Shown here piece after piece: positions 1-16,725 of a DNA stretch of 34,630 bases. The notes beneath the pieces were generated by a model. That model was not told where the DNA came from. It was given only the letters and a program-made list of their open reading frames with translations, and did no database searches. Position 1 is the first letter of the stretch; each line of letters opens with the position of its first letter. Origin of the DNA: JBOGNO01 sp050747245 (GTDB taxonomy: Bacteria > Acidobacteriota > Terriglobia > Acidiferrales > UBA7541); assembly GCA_050747245.1 (NCBI GenBank), contig JBOGNO010000022.1, positions 1 through 34,630 of the forward strand, in the 5' to 3' direction. Both the position numbers and the translations under genes were made by a program.

Positions 1-1
1 G

Positions 2-715
<714 letters not shown>

Positions 716-718
716 GAA

Positions 719-868
719 ATGCGCGAGATCATCACATTGCAGTGCAACGAATGCAAGAACCGAAACTATACGACCACGAAGAACCGGAAAAAACATCCAG
801 ATCGCATGGAAACGCAGAAGTTCTGCAACACGTGCCGGAAGCACACCGGGCACAAAGAAGTGAAGTGA
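719..868 (+). CDS. rpmG: 50S ribosomal protein L33 (bL33), zinc-ribbon form
   Basis: This 49-residue large-subunit protein starts with ATG three bases after the tuf stop codon. The sequence begins MREIITLQCNECKNRNYTTT and has two Cys pairs, C9-x2-C12 and C36-x2-C39. That is the zinc-binding (C+) form of L33, as opposed to the Cys-less form many bacteria use under zinc limitation. The basic stretch TKNRKKHPDR in the middle and the length fit the family exactly. Its position between tuf and tRNA-Trp/secE is the standard one. The spacing suggests co-transcription with tuf. Confidence 0.96.
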   Translation: MREIITLQCNECKNRNYTTTKNRKKHPDRMETQKFCNTCRKHTGHKEVK

Positions 869-870
869 GT

Positions 871-924
871 CCGGCTGTTCTTGCCGGGTTGAGCGCGAGG
901 GCGCGATTGCCCCACGGGGTAATC
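871..924 (+). other. Two small stem-loops in the rpmG to tRNA-Trp spacer
   Basis: Just after the rpmG stop, CCGGC (871-875) can pair with GCCGG (883-887). A second hairpin pairs GATTGCCC (905-912) with GGGTAATC (917-924) around a CACG loop, with one G-U wobble. Neither is followed by a T tract. They may be processing signals that release the tRNA from the tuf-secE transcript rather than terminators; this is inference. Confidence 0.35.
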
Positions 925-944
925 CTCCGGCGAACGGGAGCTTG

Positions 945-1019
945 AGGGGAGTAGGTTCAACGGTAGACCGCCGGTCTCCAAAACCGGATGTGGGGGTTCG
1001 AATCCCTCCTCCCCTGCCA
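945..1019 (+). tRNA. trpT: tRNA-Trp (anticodon CCA)
   Basis: A full cloverleaf can be drawn. The acceptor stem is AGGGGAG (945-951) with CTCCCCT (1009-1015), followed by discriminator G and an encoded CCA (1017-1019). The anticodon stem is CCGGT/ACCGG with loop CTCCAAA and anticodon CCA at 978-980. The T arm is 992-996 paired with 1004-1008 around the loop TTCGAAT. The D loop contains GGTTCAACGGTA. tRNA-Trp immediately upstream of secE is a common bacterial arrangement. Confidence 0.97.
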
Positions 1020-1062
1020 GATTGGCGGAACGCGAGAGGGGCGAGGGAAAAGCGACCGTGAC

Positions 1063-1347
1063 ATGGGGCAAACAGCACGCGCGATGGAAGATCAACATAG
1101 CGTAGCAGGCAAATTTGAAGTTCCGGGTCCGCTGGCGCGGATTGTGGAATATCCGCGGCGGCTGCGCCAGTTCCTGCATGACGTGCGCGTGGAGATGAGG
1201 CAGGTGAATTGGCCCACGTGGACGGACGTGAAGTCCACGACGACGGTAGTCGTCGTGACCGTCACATTTTTTGCCCTCTTTTTTCTCTGTACGGATTGGG
1301 TGTTCCAGCACCTGGAGAGCTGGACCTGGAATTATTTCAGTAAGTAA
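1063..1347 (+). CDS. secE: Preprotein translocase subunit SecE
   Basis: SecE clamps SecY in the inner-membrane Sec translocon. The chosen ATG gives 94 residues. The frame stays open upstream, but an earlier ATG at 988 lies inside tRNA-Trp and is not credible. A second in-frame ATG at 1084 is possible; the purine-rich GAGAGGGGCGAGG favours a start near 1063. The conserved amphipathic segment (LRQFLHDVRVEMRQVNWPTW) precedes a single transmembrane helix (TTTVVVVTVTFFALFFLC), the minimal one-helix SecE found outside Enterobacteria. It lies nine bases before nusG, its usual partner. Confidence 0.93.
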   Translation: MGQTARAMEDQHSVAGKFEVPGPLARIVEYPRRLRQFLHDVRVEMRQVNWPTWTDVKSTTTVVVVTVTFFALFFLCTDWVFQHLESWTWNYFSK

Positions 1348-1356
1348 GGACCGCGA

Positions 1357-1890
1357 ATGGCGAAGCAGTGGTACATCATTCACACTTACTCAGGATTTGA
1401 GAAAAAGGTGAAAGAAAGTCTCGAAGGGCGCGTGCAGGCTTTCGGGATTTCAGACAAGATTGGCCAGGTGATTATCCCGACCGAATCGGTGGTGGAAGTG
1501 CGCGGCGGGAAGAAAGTGATCTCGCCGCGGATGTGCTACCCCGGTTACGTGCTGGTGGAAATGGAGATGGACGAGTACACCTGGCACATTGTGCGTTCTA
1601 CGCCGCGGGTGACCGGATTCGTGGGTTCCGGGCAAACCCCTTCGCCACTCACCGAAGAGGAAGTGCAGAGCATCTTGAACCGGGCCACGACGACGGCGGA
1701 AAAGCCCAAGCCCAAGCTCTCGTTCAACCGCAACGAGCAGGTGCGCATCGTGGAAGGCCCGTTCGCGAATTTCACGGGCGTGATTGAGGAAGTCAATTCC
1801 GACCGGAGCACGCTGAAGGTAAGCGTTACGATTTTCGGCCGCTCCACGCCGGTCGAACTGGATTTTGCGCAGGTCGAAAAGGTCGCCTAG
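1357..1890 (+). CDS. nusG: Transcription termination/antitermination protein NusG
   Basis: NusG binds RNA polymerase through its N-terminal NGN domain and links it to Rho or to ribosomal protein S10 through its KOW domain. The 177 residues begin MAKQWYIIHTYSGFEKKVKE, the typical NGN start. They contain the PGYVLVEMEMD strand and end with a KOW domain (about residues 122-175, including EQVRIVEGPFANFTGVIEEVN). Length and motifs match the family. It sits in the secE-nusG-rplKAJL-rpoBC order. Confidence 0.97.
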   Translation: MAKQWYIIHTYSGFEKKVKESLEGRVQAFGISDKIGQVIIPTESVVEVRGGKKVISPRMCYPGYVLVEMEMDEYTWHIVRSTPRVTGFVGSGQTPSPLTEEEVQSILNRATTTAEKPKPKLSFNRNEQVRIVEGPFANFTGVIEEVNSDRSTLKVSVTIFGRSTPVELDFAQVEKVA

Positions 1891-1923
1891 GACGGCAGGC
1901 CGCGCCGGGAAACAGGAGTCGCA

Positions 1924-2352
1924 ATGGCTAAGAAAGTACAAGCGCAAGTGAAGCTGCAATTGCCGGCCGCCAAGGCCACGCCCGCGCCACCCGTGGGCAC
2001 GGCGCTCGGGCCGCAGGGCGTCAATATCATGGACTTTTGCAAGCAGTTCAATGCCAAGACGTCGAAAGAGCCCGAGGGAATGATTATCCCCGTGCTGGTT
2101 ACGATCTACAGCGACCGCACGTTTACGTTCATCATGAAGACGCCTCCGGCTTCGGAACTGCTGAAGCGCGCGGCGGGAATCGTGAAGGGTTCGCCGGAGC
2201 CGAACCGCAATAAAGTAGGCAAAGTGTCGCGCAAGCAGGTGGAAGAAATCGCGAGAATGAAAATGCCGGACCTCAATACGACGATGCTGGAATCGGCGAT
2301 GCGCACGGTGATGGGCACGGCGCGAAACATGGGAATCGAAGTCACGGATTAG
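1924..2352 (+). CDS. rplK: 50S ribosomal protein L11 (uL11)
   Basis: L11 binds the GTPase-associated region of 23S rRNA and is the docking base for the L10/L12 stalk. The 142 residues contain the N-terminal proline-rich hinge (LPAAKATPAPPVGTALGPQG), the QFNAKT motif and the C-terminal RNA-binding domain (about residues 75-142). Start ATG follows the SD-like GGAAACAGGAG. It lies nine bases upstream of rplA, the usual pair that in other bacteria is autoregulated by L1. Confidence 0.97.
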   Translation: MAKKVQAQVKLQLPAAKATPAPPVGTALGPQGVNIMDFCKQFNAKTSKEPEGMIIPVLVTIYSDRTFTFIMKTPPASELLKRAAGIVKGSPEPNRNKVGKVSRKQVEEIARMKMPDLNTTMLESAMRTVMGTARNMGIEVTD

Positions 2353-2361
2353 GAGCGGGTA

Positions 2362-3081
2362 ATGGGACGCAAACCAACAGGCGGAAAAAATATCGATCGC
2401 GCGCGAAAGCTGGTGGAAGCGCGGCCGCACAAACTCGATGAAGCCGCCGAAGTGCTCAAGAAAGCGCACTACGTCAAGTTCGACGAAACGGTTGAGCTGG
2501 TGCTGAACCTCGGTGTGGACCCGAAACAGTCCGACCAGATGGTTCGCGGCACGGTGGTGCTCCCGCACGGGCTTGGAAAAGCGAAGCGCGTGCTGGTAAT
2601 CGCGGGCGGAGAAAAGGTGCGCGAGGCGCAGGAAGCCGGCGCAGATTTCGTGGGCGGCGAAGACATGGTGCAAAAGATCCAGGAAGGATGGATTGATTAT
2701 GACGCGGTCATCGCCACCCCGGACATGATGAAGTCTGCGGGACGCCTGGGAAAGGTGCTGGGCCCGCGCGGGCTGATGCCCAATCCGAAGACCGGTACGG
2801 TGACGTTTGATGTCGCGCGCGCCGTCAAGGAAATCAAGGCTGGAAAGGTCGAATTCCGGCTGGACAAGACGGGCATCATTCATTCTCCGGTGGGAAAGAT
2901 CAGTTTTGCGGCCGTGCAGCTTGCGGAGAACGCGCGCGCTCTGTTGGCCGCGATTATCAAGGCCAAGCCGGCCGCTGCCAAGGGAAAATACATTTCCAAA
3001 ATGACGCTGACCTCGACGATGGGGCCAGGAGTTCCGATTGACCATGCCGAGGCGGACGCCGCCGTGGCCATGGCGGCCTAA
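2362..3081 (+). CDS. rplA: 50S ribosomal protein L1 (uL1)
   Basis: L1 forms the mobile stalk beside the E site and in many bacteria represses its own operon. It is 239 residues long. The protein shows the family core: VELVLNLGVDPKQSDQMVRG, the VLPHGLGK motif, FVGGEDMVQKIQEGW and LGPRGLMPNPKTGTVT. The first Met follows GGAGCGGGTA. Only 18 bases separate it from rplJ, so there is no room for the long L10 leader RNA found upstream of rplJ in many other phyla. Confidence 0.97.
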   Translation: MGRKPTGGKNIDRARKLVEARPHKLDEAAEVLKKAHYVKFDETVELVLNLGVDPKQSDQMVRGTVVLPHGLGKAKRVLVIAGGEKVREAQEAGADFVGGEDMVQKIQEGWIDYDAVIATPDMMKSAGRLGKVLGPRGLMPNPKTGTVTFDVARAVKEIKAGKVEFRLDKTGIIHSPVGKISFAAVQLAENARALLAAIIKAKPAAAKGKYISKMTLTSTMGPGVPIDHAEADAAVAMAA

Positions 3082-3099
3082 GCCGGGAAGGAGCCGGAT

Positions 3100-3654
3100 A
3101 TGAAAAAGAAAGCCGACAAAATCAAAGACGCGGATCGCCTGCGGACGCAACTCGCCACGGTTTCCACCGTGATTCTGACGACGTTTCAGGGCATCACTGT
3201 CGAGGAAGACACGAAGCTCCGGCGAGCCGTTGAAGCGGCGGGTGGAAAATACGAGGTTGTGAAGAATACGCTGGCCGAGCGCGCGGGGGCGGGAACTCCG
3301 GCCGAAGGCATGCTGAAGGGTCTTTCGGGCACGAATTCGATTGCATACACGGCGACGGATCCCGTGGCACTGGCAAAAGCACTGACGAAGATCGCCAAGG
3401 ATGTTCCGGCTTTCAAGTTCCGCTCGGGGCTGGTCGAAGGCCGTGTGCTCTCGATCGCCGAAATACAGGAACTCGCCTCGCTGCCGTCAAAGGACGAATT
3501 GATCAGCAAGGTGATGTTTCTGCTGCTTGCTCCGGCGCAGCGCCTGGCGAGCGTGCTCTCGGCGGTTCCGCGAAATGCCGCCGTGGTTGTGAGCGAGGCG
3601 ATAAAGGCCAACAAGTTTAAAGGTGGTGAAGAACAACCGGTTTCTCAATCGTGA
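3100..3654 (+). CDS. rplJ: 50S ribosomal protein L10 (uL10)
   Basis: L10 is the base of the ribosomal stalk that carries L7/L12 dimers. The 184 residues contain the rRNA-binding N domain (STVILTTFQGITVEEDTKLR, then VVKNTLAERA) and a C-terminal helical region for L12 docking. A well-spaced AAGGAG lies six bases before the ATG. The C-terminus ends in a short acidic/polar tail (GGEEQPVSQS). It is followed by rplL after an 18-base gap carrying a purine-rich SD. Confidence 0.96.
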   Translation: MKKKADKIKDADRLRTQLATVSTVILTTFQGITVEEDTKLRRAVEAAGGKYEVVKNTLAERAGAGTPAEGMLKGLSGTNSIAYTATDPVALAKALTKIAKDVPAFKFRSGLVEGRVLSIAEIQELASLPSKDELISKVMFLLLAPAQRLASVLSAVPRNAAVVVSEAIKANKFKGGEEQPVSQS

Positions 3655-3672
3655 GGAGGAAGGATAAAGGCG

Positions 3673-4059
3673 ATGGCAAATAAGGTCGAAGCTATTCTGG
3701 AAGAAATCAAGGGGCTGACGCTGCTCGAGGCTTCTGAACTTGTCAAGAAGATGGAAGAAGCCTTTGGCGTGTCAGCCGCGGCAGCGGCTCCCGTCGTGAT
3801 GGCGGGCGGTGGAGCAGCCGCGGGCGGCGGAGCGGCGCCCGAAGAGAAAACGGAGTTTACCGTGGTGCTCACGGAAGTGGGCGCCAACAAAATTAATGTG
3901 ATCAAAGCGGTCCGCGAGGTAACCAGCCTCGGGCTGAAGGAAGCCAAGGACCTCGTTGACGGTGCTCCGAAGACGATCAAAGACGGCGTAAACAAGGACG
4001 AAGCCGCCACGATCAAGAAAAAGTTCGAAGAGGCAGGAGCGAAAGTCGATATCAAGTAG
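3673..4059 (+). CDS. rplL: 50S ribosomal protein L7/L12 (bL12)
   Basis: This stalk protein recruits translational GTPases. The 128 residues show the N-terminal dimerisation domain (VEAILEEIKGLTLLEASELV), an Ala/Gly-rich hinge (about residues 34-56) and the C-terminal factor-binding domain (EFTVVLTEVGANKINVIKAVRE, GLKEAKDLVDGAP). The hinge is a little longer than in E. coli. A GAGGAGGAAGG sequence precedes the start. A 165-base spacer separates it from rpoB. Confidence 0.97.
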   Translation: MANKVEAILEEIKGLTLLEASELVKKMEEAFGVSAAAAAPVVMAGGGAAAGGGAAPEEKTEFTVVLTEVGANKINVIKAVREVTSLGLKEAKDLVDGAPKTIKDGVNKDEAATIKKKFEEAGAKVDIK

Positions 4060-4141
4060 CGGCCTGCCCGGGCGCGAGAATCGCGCTGGGATGCCAAAGG
4101 GTTTTCAACGCGCGTGCTCCATCGGCTATCCGCTTTAAACG

Positions 4142-4179
4142 CGTCCTTCCCGGACGGCTGTCGCGGGTGTTTTCCCGCG
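4142..4179 (+). promoter_or_regulatory. Tandem hairpins in the rplL-rpoB spacer (possible attenuator or processing site)
   Basis: CGTCC (4142-4146) pairs with GGACG (4152-4156), and CGCGGG (4162-4167) pairs with CCCGCG (4174-4179) around the loop TGTTTT. The second stem is not followed by a T run. In E. coli the same spacer holds a partial terminator and an RNase III site that set the ribosomal protein to polymerase ratio; an equivalent role here is inference from position. Confidence 0.4.
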
Positions 4180-4224
4180 TCATTGCCGGGCCGGCCTGAC
4201 CCTACGGGGAAGAGGTAAATCAGC

Positions 4225-8661
<4,437 letters not shown>

Positions 8662-8774
8662 TCCGGCGGAGTCGTCTGCCGGAAGGCGTTCCCGGCACGG
8701 ATTGGCGGGAATGCAAAGCGGTAATTTGGATTCCAGGTTCATTGTTCCGGTAAACCGGGACGGGAGGTCTGCCC

Positions 8775-12962
<4,188 letters not shown>

Positions 12963-12990
12963 GAATTCCGCGAGACCTCGCGCCGTTCGT

Positions 12991-13036
12991 CCACAATTAG
13001 GTTTGTGGCAACAAACAGCCCTGTGTTTGCCGCCAC
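12991..13036 (+). terminator. Stem-loops after rpoC (probable operon end)
   Basis: CCACAA (12991-12996) can pair with TTGTGG (13003-13008). An alternative, stronger hairpin pairs GTGGC (13005-13009) with GCCAC (13032-13036) and CAAACA (13012-13017) with TGTTTG (13024-13029). That gives an 11-bp stem interrupted by a 2x2 internal loop, with terminal loop GCCCTG. The two structures overlap and exclude each other. There is no proper T run after the stem, so it may be a Rho-assisted end or 3'-protecting structure. Confidence 0.5.
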
Positions 13037-13218
13037 ATTCGTTCATGGGTCCCGAATTGCGGACATCCTCACACTTACCACCCTCCCGTTGACATCTTTG
13101 CACCCCTTTCCGGGATTGTTGTGCTTCCACTTTGATTCGCCTCTACTATTTGAATAGTGGCCAGCCGACGTTTTCCTCCGCGCGTCTGGCCGGCCAACTT
13201 CATGTGACTCAACTTCTC

Positions 13219-15162
13219 ATGACCCAGACGAAGGCCAAACACGAGGAGCAGGGAACTCATCGGGGGATCCCTCGCGCTGGCCGCGAGCTGACCGACAGCG
13301 AAGAGCGCTTTGCGCAATTATTTGAATCCTTGGAAGAGGGCGTCTATTTCTCCACTCCCGAGGGCTGGCTGCTGGACGGGAATCCGGCCTTGGTCCGGAT
13401 GCTCGGATACGAGAACAAGGAAGAATTAAGGAAGACGGATCCGCGGAAGATTTTGCAAGATCCCGAGAAACTTCCCATCCTACTTGAAGAACTCAGGAAA
13501 GAGGGCGCCTTCAGAAGCAGAATCATTACGCTCCTCCGCAAAGACGGCACGCCTGTGCAATTCCTGAACTCCTGCACGGCCGTGCGGGATTCTGCCGGTA
13601 ACATCCTGCGCTTGCAGGGCACTCTGACGAACCTCACCGAGCGTCTGGAATTGGAGAAGCGTCTCCATCAGGAGCAGGAATTTGCGCGGCGCCTGGTGGA
13701 AAGTATTCCTGACGCCATCGTCGTGCTGGATACCAACTCGTGTTACACGTTTCTTAGTTCCCGTATCCGCGAGATTTCCGGTTATGCGCCCGAGGAGCTT
13801 ATCGGACGGAAGCTCGGCGAAAGAATCATGCCGGAGGATCAGTCCGCGATTCACGAACTCTTCGTCAAGATTACTTCCGGCCAATCCGAAACGGGAGTCA
13901 TTGAATACCGCACTTTTCACAAGGACGGGAGCATCCGGCTATTTCGCGCGCACGCTGCCCCCCTGCGTGACGCGGAAGGAAGGATCTCTGGCCTCGTTGC
14001 CACTGCGCGAGACGTCACGGAGCTTAAGAAACTGGAACAACAACTCATGCAATCCGAAAAACTGGCGGCCATCGGGCAGATGATTGCGGGCGTCGCGCAC
14101 GAATTGAATAATCCGCTCACGGCGATTCTTGGCATTTCCGATCTGCTTCTCGAACGGGCCCCGGATGAAACGACTCGGAGACAAACGAATCTGGTACACA
14201 AGCAAGCTCGGCGCGCCGCGGATATTGTGCAAAGCCTTCTAGCGTTCTCGCGGCCGGCCGTGGCGGAGCGTCGTCACGTATCTTTGGCCAATCTCGTGCA
14301 GCGCTCTCTCGACCTGCATGAGGATTCACTCCGCAAGAACGGGATCACCATCGAGTTCCAAGTCGATCCCGGACTTCCGCTTGTGGCCGCGGACTCCAAT
14401 CAACTTATTCAGGTATTTTTGAATCTGCTCGTGAACGGCGTGCAGGCCATTCGCAGCGTTCGAGACGGCGGCACGGTTCGGATCCGCATTACCCGCCGTG
14501 ACGGAAAGCAATCGGTTTCCTTTGAAGACGAAGGCCCCGGCGTTTCAAGTGAAGCCCTGCCGAAAATCTTCGATCCCTTCTTCACCACGAAGCGACCCGG
14601 AGGCGGTACAGGCCTGGGCCTAACGATCTGTCTTGCGATAGCCCGCGAGCACGGAGGAACGATTGAATACCAGCCAGCGCCGGCGGGGGGAGCAATATTT
14701 CGAGTTGAATTGCCGGAGTCATCGGATGCCCTCGCGCCTGCTTCCGCTCCCGTGTCTCGCTCCCGTGCTGCAGCGCTCGATGGACGTTCCGTTCTGATCG
14801 TGGATGACGAAGAGGGCATCCGCGAGATTGTGGGCGTGGGTCTAAGCGCTCGCGGAATGCGCGTGGAATGCGCAGCCACCGTTGCAGAAGCCCGCGAATC
14901 GCTTTCGTCGCAGGCGCACGATTTCGTTCTCTGTGATTTGCATCTGCCCGGCGCCAGCGGAGAGGAAATTCTCTCCGAGGTTCAATCCCAGCCTAGCTCT
15001 TCTCCTCCGAGATTTTTCTTCATGACGGGCGATCTGCTGGACAAAAACAAGCTCGAATTTTTTCACGCCAAAGGTGCGGGTGTGATTCAAAAGCCATTCC
15101 AGATCTCCGAACTCGCCGCAATTCTCACGGATACTCTGGTTGGGGTCGAGTCGCGCTCCTGA
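13219..15162 (+). CDS. Hybrid sensor histidine kinase: PAS-PAS-HisKA-HATPase-receiver
   Basis: This is a predicted cytosolic two-component kinase of 647 residues with no transmembrane segment. Two PAS domains (about 27-140 and 150-270) precede the HisKA dimerisation box with phospho-acceptor H294 in AHELNNPLT. An NtrB-like ATPase domain follows, with N box (FLNLLVNGVQAI), G1 (DEGPGV), F box (FDPFFTTK) and G2 (GGGTGLGLTI). A C-terminal receiver domain has acidic pair D529/D530, phospho-acceptor D573 and K625. The ATG at 13219 is preferred; the frame extends to a TTG at 13132 but the extra residues look non-homologous. A TTGACA at 13089 has no good -10 partner. No dedicated response regulator is adjacent, so output may go by phosphorelay to a distant protein. 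The gene ends 28 bases from the convergent neighbour. Confidence 0.9.
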   Translation: MTQTKAKHEEQGTHRGIPRAGRELTDSEERFAQLFESLEEGVYFSTPEGWLLDGNPALVRMLGYENKEELRKTDPRKILQDPEKLPILLEELRKEGAFRSRIITLLRKDGTPVQFLNSCTAVRDSAGNILRLQGTLTNLTERLELEKRLHQEQEFARRLVESIPDAIVVLDTNSCYTFLSSRIREISGYAPEELIGRKLGERIMPEDQSAIHELFVKITSGQSETGVIEYRTFHKDGSIRLFRAHAAPLRDAEGRISGLVATARDVTELKKLEQQLMQSEKLAAIGQMIAGVAHELNNPLTAILGISDLLLERAPDETTRRQTNLVHKQARRAADIVQSLLAFSRPAVAERRHVSLANLVQRSLDLHEDSLRKNGITIEFQVDPGLPLVAADSNQLIQVFLNLLVNGVQAIRSVRDGGTVRIRITRRDGKQSVSFEDEGPGVSSEALPKIFDPFFTTKRPGGGTGLGLTICLAIAREHGGTIEYQPAPAGGAIFRVELPESSDALAPASAPVSRSRAAALDGRSVLIVDDEEGIREIVGVGLSARGMRVECAATVAEARESLSSQAHDFVLCDLHLPGASGEEILSEVQSQPSSSPPRFFFMTGDLLDKNKLEFFHAKGAGVIQKPFQISELAAILTDTLVGVESRS

Positions 15163-15190
15163 GGCTGTTCGCAGGGTTCTCCCCCTCGTG

Positions 15191-16123
15191 CTATTTCTTC
15201 GATTCTGGCGCGCCCGGTCCGTCCACCCCGAAATCCCAGACGTATAAATTCAATTCCTCGCCGGGAAGAACTTCGGTGAGCGCATACTCACCGGGCAAAA
15301 GCGGTTGGCTGAGCGTCAGCCGGTACACCCCGCGGGCCAGCTCCCAGCGCTCGACTGAAATGGTTTTCTTGTTGGATTCGCTCTGCGCGAAGAGGGTATC
15401 TAGGGATTCCAGCCTTCGCGAGTCGCCTCGTACCTGCGCTCGGATCAGCTCCACGCGCGGATCGGGGCCATTCACTGTGCGGATATAGAACTCGGCCTGC
15501 GAATTTGCAATGCGAATCTTCGCCCGCGCGCCTTTCATTGTAATGTTCTGTCGTTTGGCGAGCGGGATCGGAACCAAAATCTGTGTAAGAACGCGGTGTT
15601 TGTCGGTCTTAGTCCCGGTTTCAGCTTCGGTGAGCGTCAGAAACTGCTTCCCGTCCAGTAGGAATACCCCTTCACCGGACGGAAGGAAGAGGCCCGGCAC
15701 AGCCTCGATGCTCGCGTCCACATCCACCGCTTGGGCCTGGGAGGCCGTTTCCCGCTCACGAATCTTGGCTACCTCTGCCTCATTCCGTTTTGCTTCTGCG
15801 GTTTCGGCCGCGTGCGTCGCGTCCCAATCCACCATCGCCTCTGGCACGAATTCCCATTGCGAGCGCTCTACGCTGTAGTAGCGCACGCGGTCACCTTCAA
15901 TCACGTATTCCCGGACGAGCTGGAAGCTCCCATCCTTGAGCACAAGTTTCTTGCCCCGTGGTAGAACCGGAACGGAAGCGGAGGGACCTGCCTTGGAAGA
16001 GTCCTGCGAGGTTGTCCGGGCGGGAGCTGGGATGGCTGCGCAGAGGAGCAGTACTGCCAATGCTCGGATCGGCCTCTTCGGCTTCGACTTGGGGAACGCC
16101 CTTCCCAATGGTGCCTCGCTCAT
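15191..16123 (-). CDS. Secreted hypothetical protein, Acidobacteria-type
   Basis: Function is not recognised. The 310-residue product has a basic N-terminus (KSKPKRPIR) followed by a hydrophobic core (ALAVLLLCAAIPAPARTT), a likely signal peptide of about 36 residues, so export is expected. A short conserved-looking module near residues 55-100 reads GKKLVLKDGSFQLVREY, GDRVRYYSVERSQWEFVP and VDWDAT; I associate this pattern with many uncharacterised acidobacterial proteins. A charged, possibly coiled segment (about 105-130) and a beta-rich C-terminal half follow. The start is the first Met of MSEAPLGRAF; no strong SD decides it. It is convergent with the histidine kinase. Confidence 0.8.
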   Translation of the reverse strand: MSEAPLGRAFPKSKPKRPIRALAVLLLCAAIPAPARTTSQDSSKAGPSASVPVLPRGKKLVLKDGSFQLVREYVIEGDRVRYYSVERSQWEFVPEAMVDWDATHAAETAEAKRNEAEVAKIRERETASQAQAVDVDASIEAVPGLFLPSGEGVFLLDGKQFLTLTEAETGTKTDKHRVLTQILVPIPLAKRQNITMKGARAKIRIANSQAEFYIRTVNGPDPRVELIRAQVRGDSRRLESLDTLFAQSESNKKTISVERWELARGVYRLTLSQPLLPGEYALTEVLPGEELNLYVWDFGVDGPGAPESKK

Positions 16124-16178
16124 TCTTGGATGCCCATCCTACACAAGAGTTTGGCCGCAACATCAGGCGGTTAGATTG

Positions 16179-16207
16179 AGAATAGCTTCTCCGCGGCCAC
16201 TGGACAA
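16179..16207 (-). promoter_or_regulatory. Candidate sigma-70 promoter for the secreted hypothetical gene
   Basis: Read on the minus strand: TTGTCC (16207-16202), 17-base spacer, TATTCT (16184-16179), four of six matches in each box. It lies about 56 bases before the start codon at 16123. Weak support from sequence alone. Confidence 0.3.
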
Positions 16208-16307
16208 CTGCACGGTGTCAGAATGAAGCCTGGGGGGGAGTGTGGATTTATAGCAGCCAAATCCGTGGCATTGGGATGAACCCGTTGTTCTTTGTACTGC
16301 TGGCAGG

Positions 16308-16526
16308 CTAATGAGAACAGCGCGTATGCAAAACGCTGAGAATCAAAAGGTCGGAATTCGTGAAGAGCAAGCGACTGGCCGCCTGCGCACTGGCTTCGGC
16401 CGCCCGGGTCAAGCTTCCGAGGTGCTTATTCTGCGCCAGGCTCCGGAGATGATCGAGGCAAATCCCTGTGAGGCGTGAAACCTCATCCTCAGTGAAGAAC
16501 TTCTGGCTCGATTTGATCGTGATCAT
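16308..16526 (-). CDS. Small MerR-like helix-turn-helix protein
   Basis: This 72-residue protein has the pattern FFTEDEVSRLTGICLDHLRSLA, which matches the first helix-turn-helix of MerR/excisionase-type DNA-binding domains. A short helical part follows and then a C-terminal FTNSDLLILSVLHTRC, similar to small acidobacterial proteins annotated only as helix-turn-helix. No effector domain is present. The start ATG has GGAG directly against it, so the exact start is uncertain. It lies alone between DinB-like and secreted-protein genes on the same strand with about 200-base gaps either side, so it is probably its own transcription unit. Confidence 0.65.
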   Translation of the reverse strand: MITIKSSQKFFTEDEVSRLTGICLDHLRSLAQNKHLGSLTRAAEASAQAASRLLFTNSDLLILSVLHTRCSH

Positions 16527-16725
16527 CTCCGCCTCACTCTCTTTGATGCTCCAGCGATGATAGAAGCTGCTTCATTTGGCATGCAATAGTCCTTCCGTTC
16601 TATCCTAGGCAAACTCAAGGACCACGCATTCGCAAGCATCCGTTCCTGCAATGGTTTAGACGCGGGACGTGCAGACTCCTGCTCGCGCTCCGCAACTTTT
16701 TATGCGCTTTAGGAGTAAAAATTTT

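Noticed and set aside
988..1062. Longer secE start inside the tRNA-Trp gene
   Set aside because: It would overlap a functional tRNA; the ATG at 1063 gives a normal SecE length.
3082..3099. L10 leader RNA upstream of rplJ
   Set aside because: Only 18 bases separate rplA and rplJ, too short for the known leader structure.
1450..3150. A 566-codon minus-strand open frame over nusG, rplK and rplA
   Set aside because: Same shadow effect across three certain ribosomal/transcription genes; no recognisable motif.
13089..13117. Perfect TTGACA before the histidine kinase
   Set aside because: No acceptable -10 hexamer at 16-19 bases; too weak to list as a promoter.
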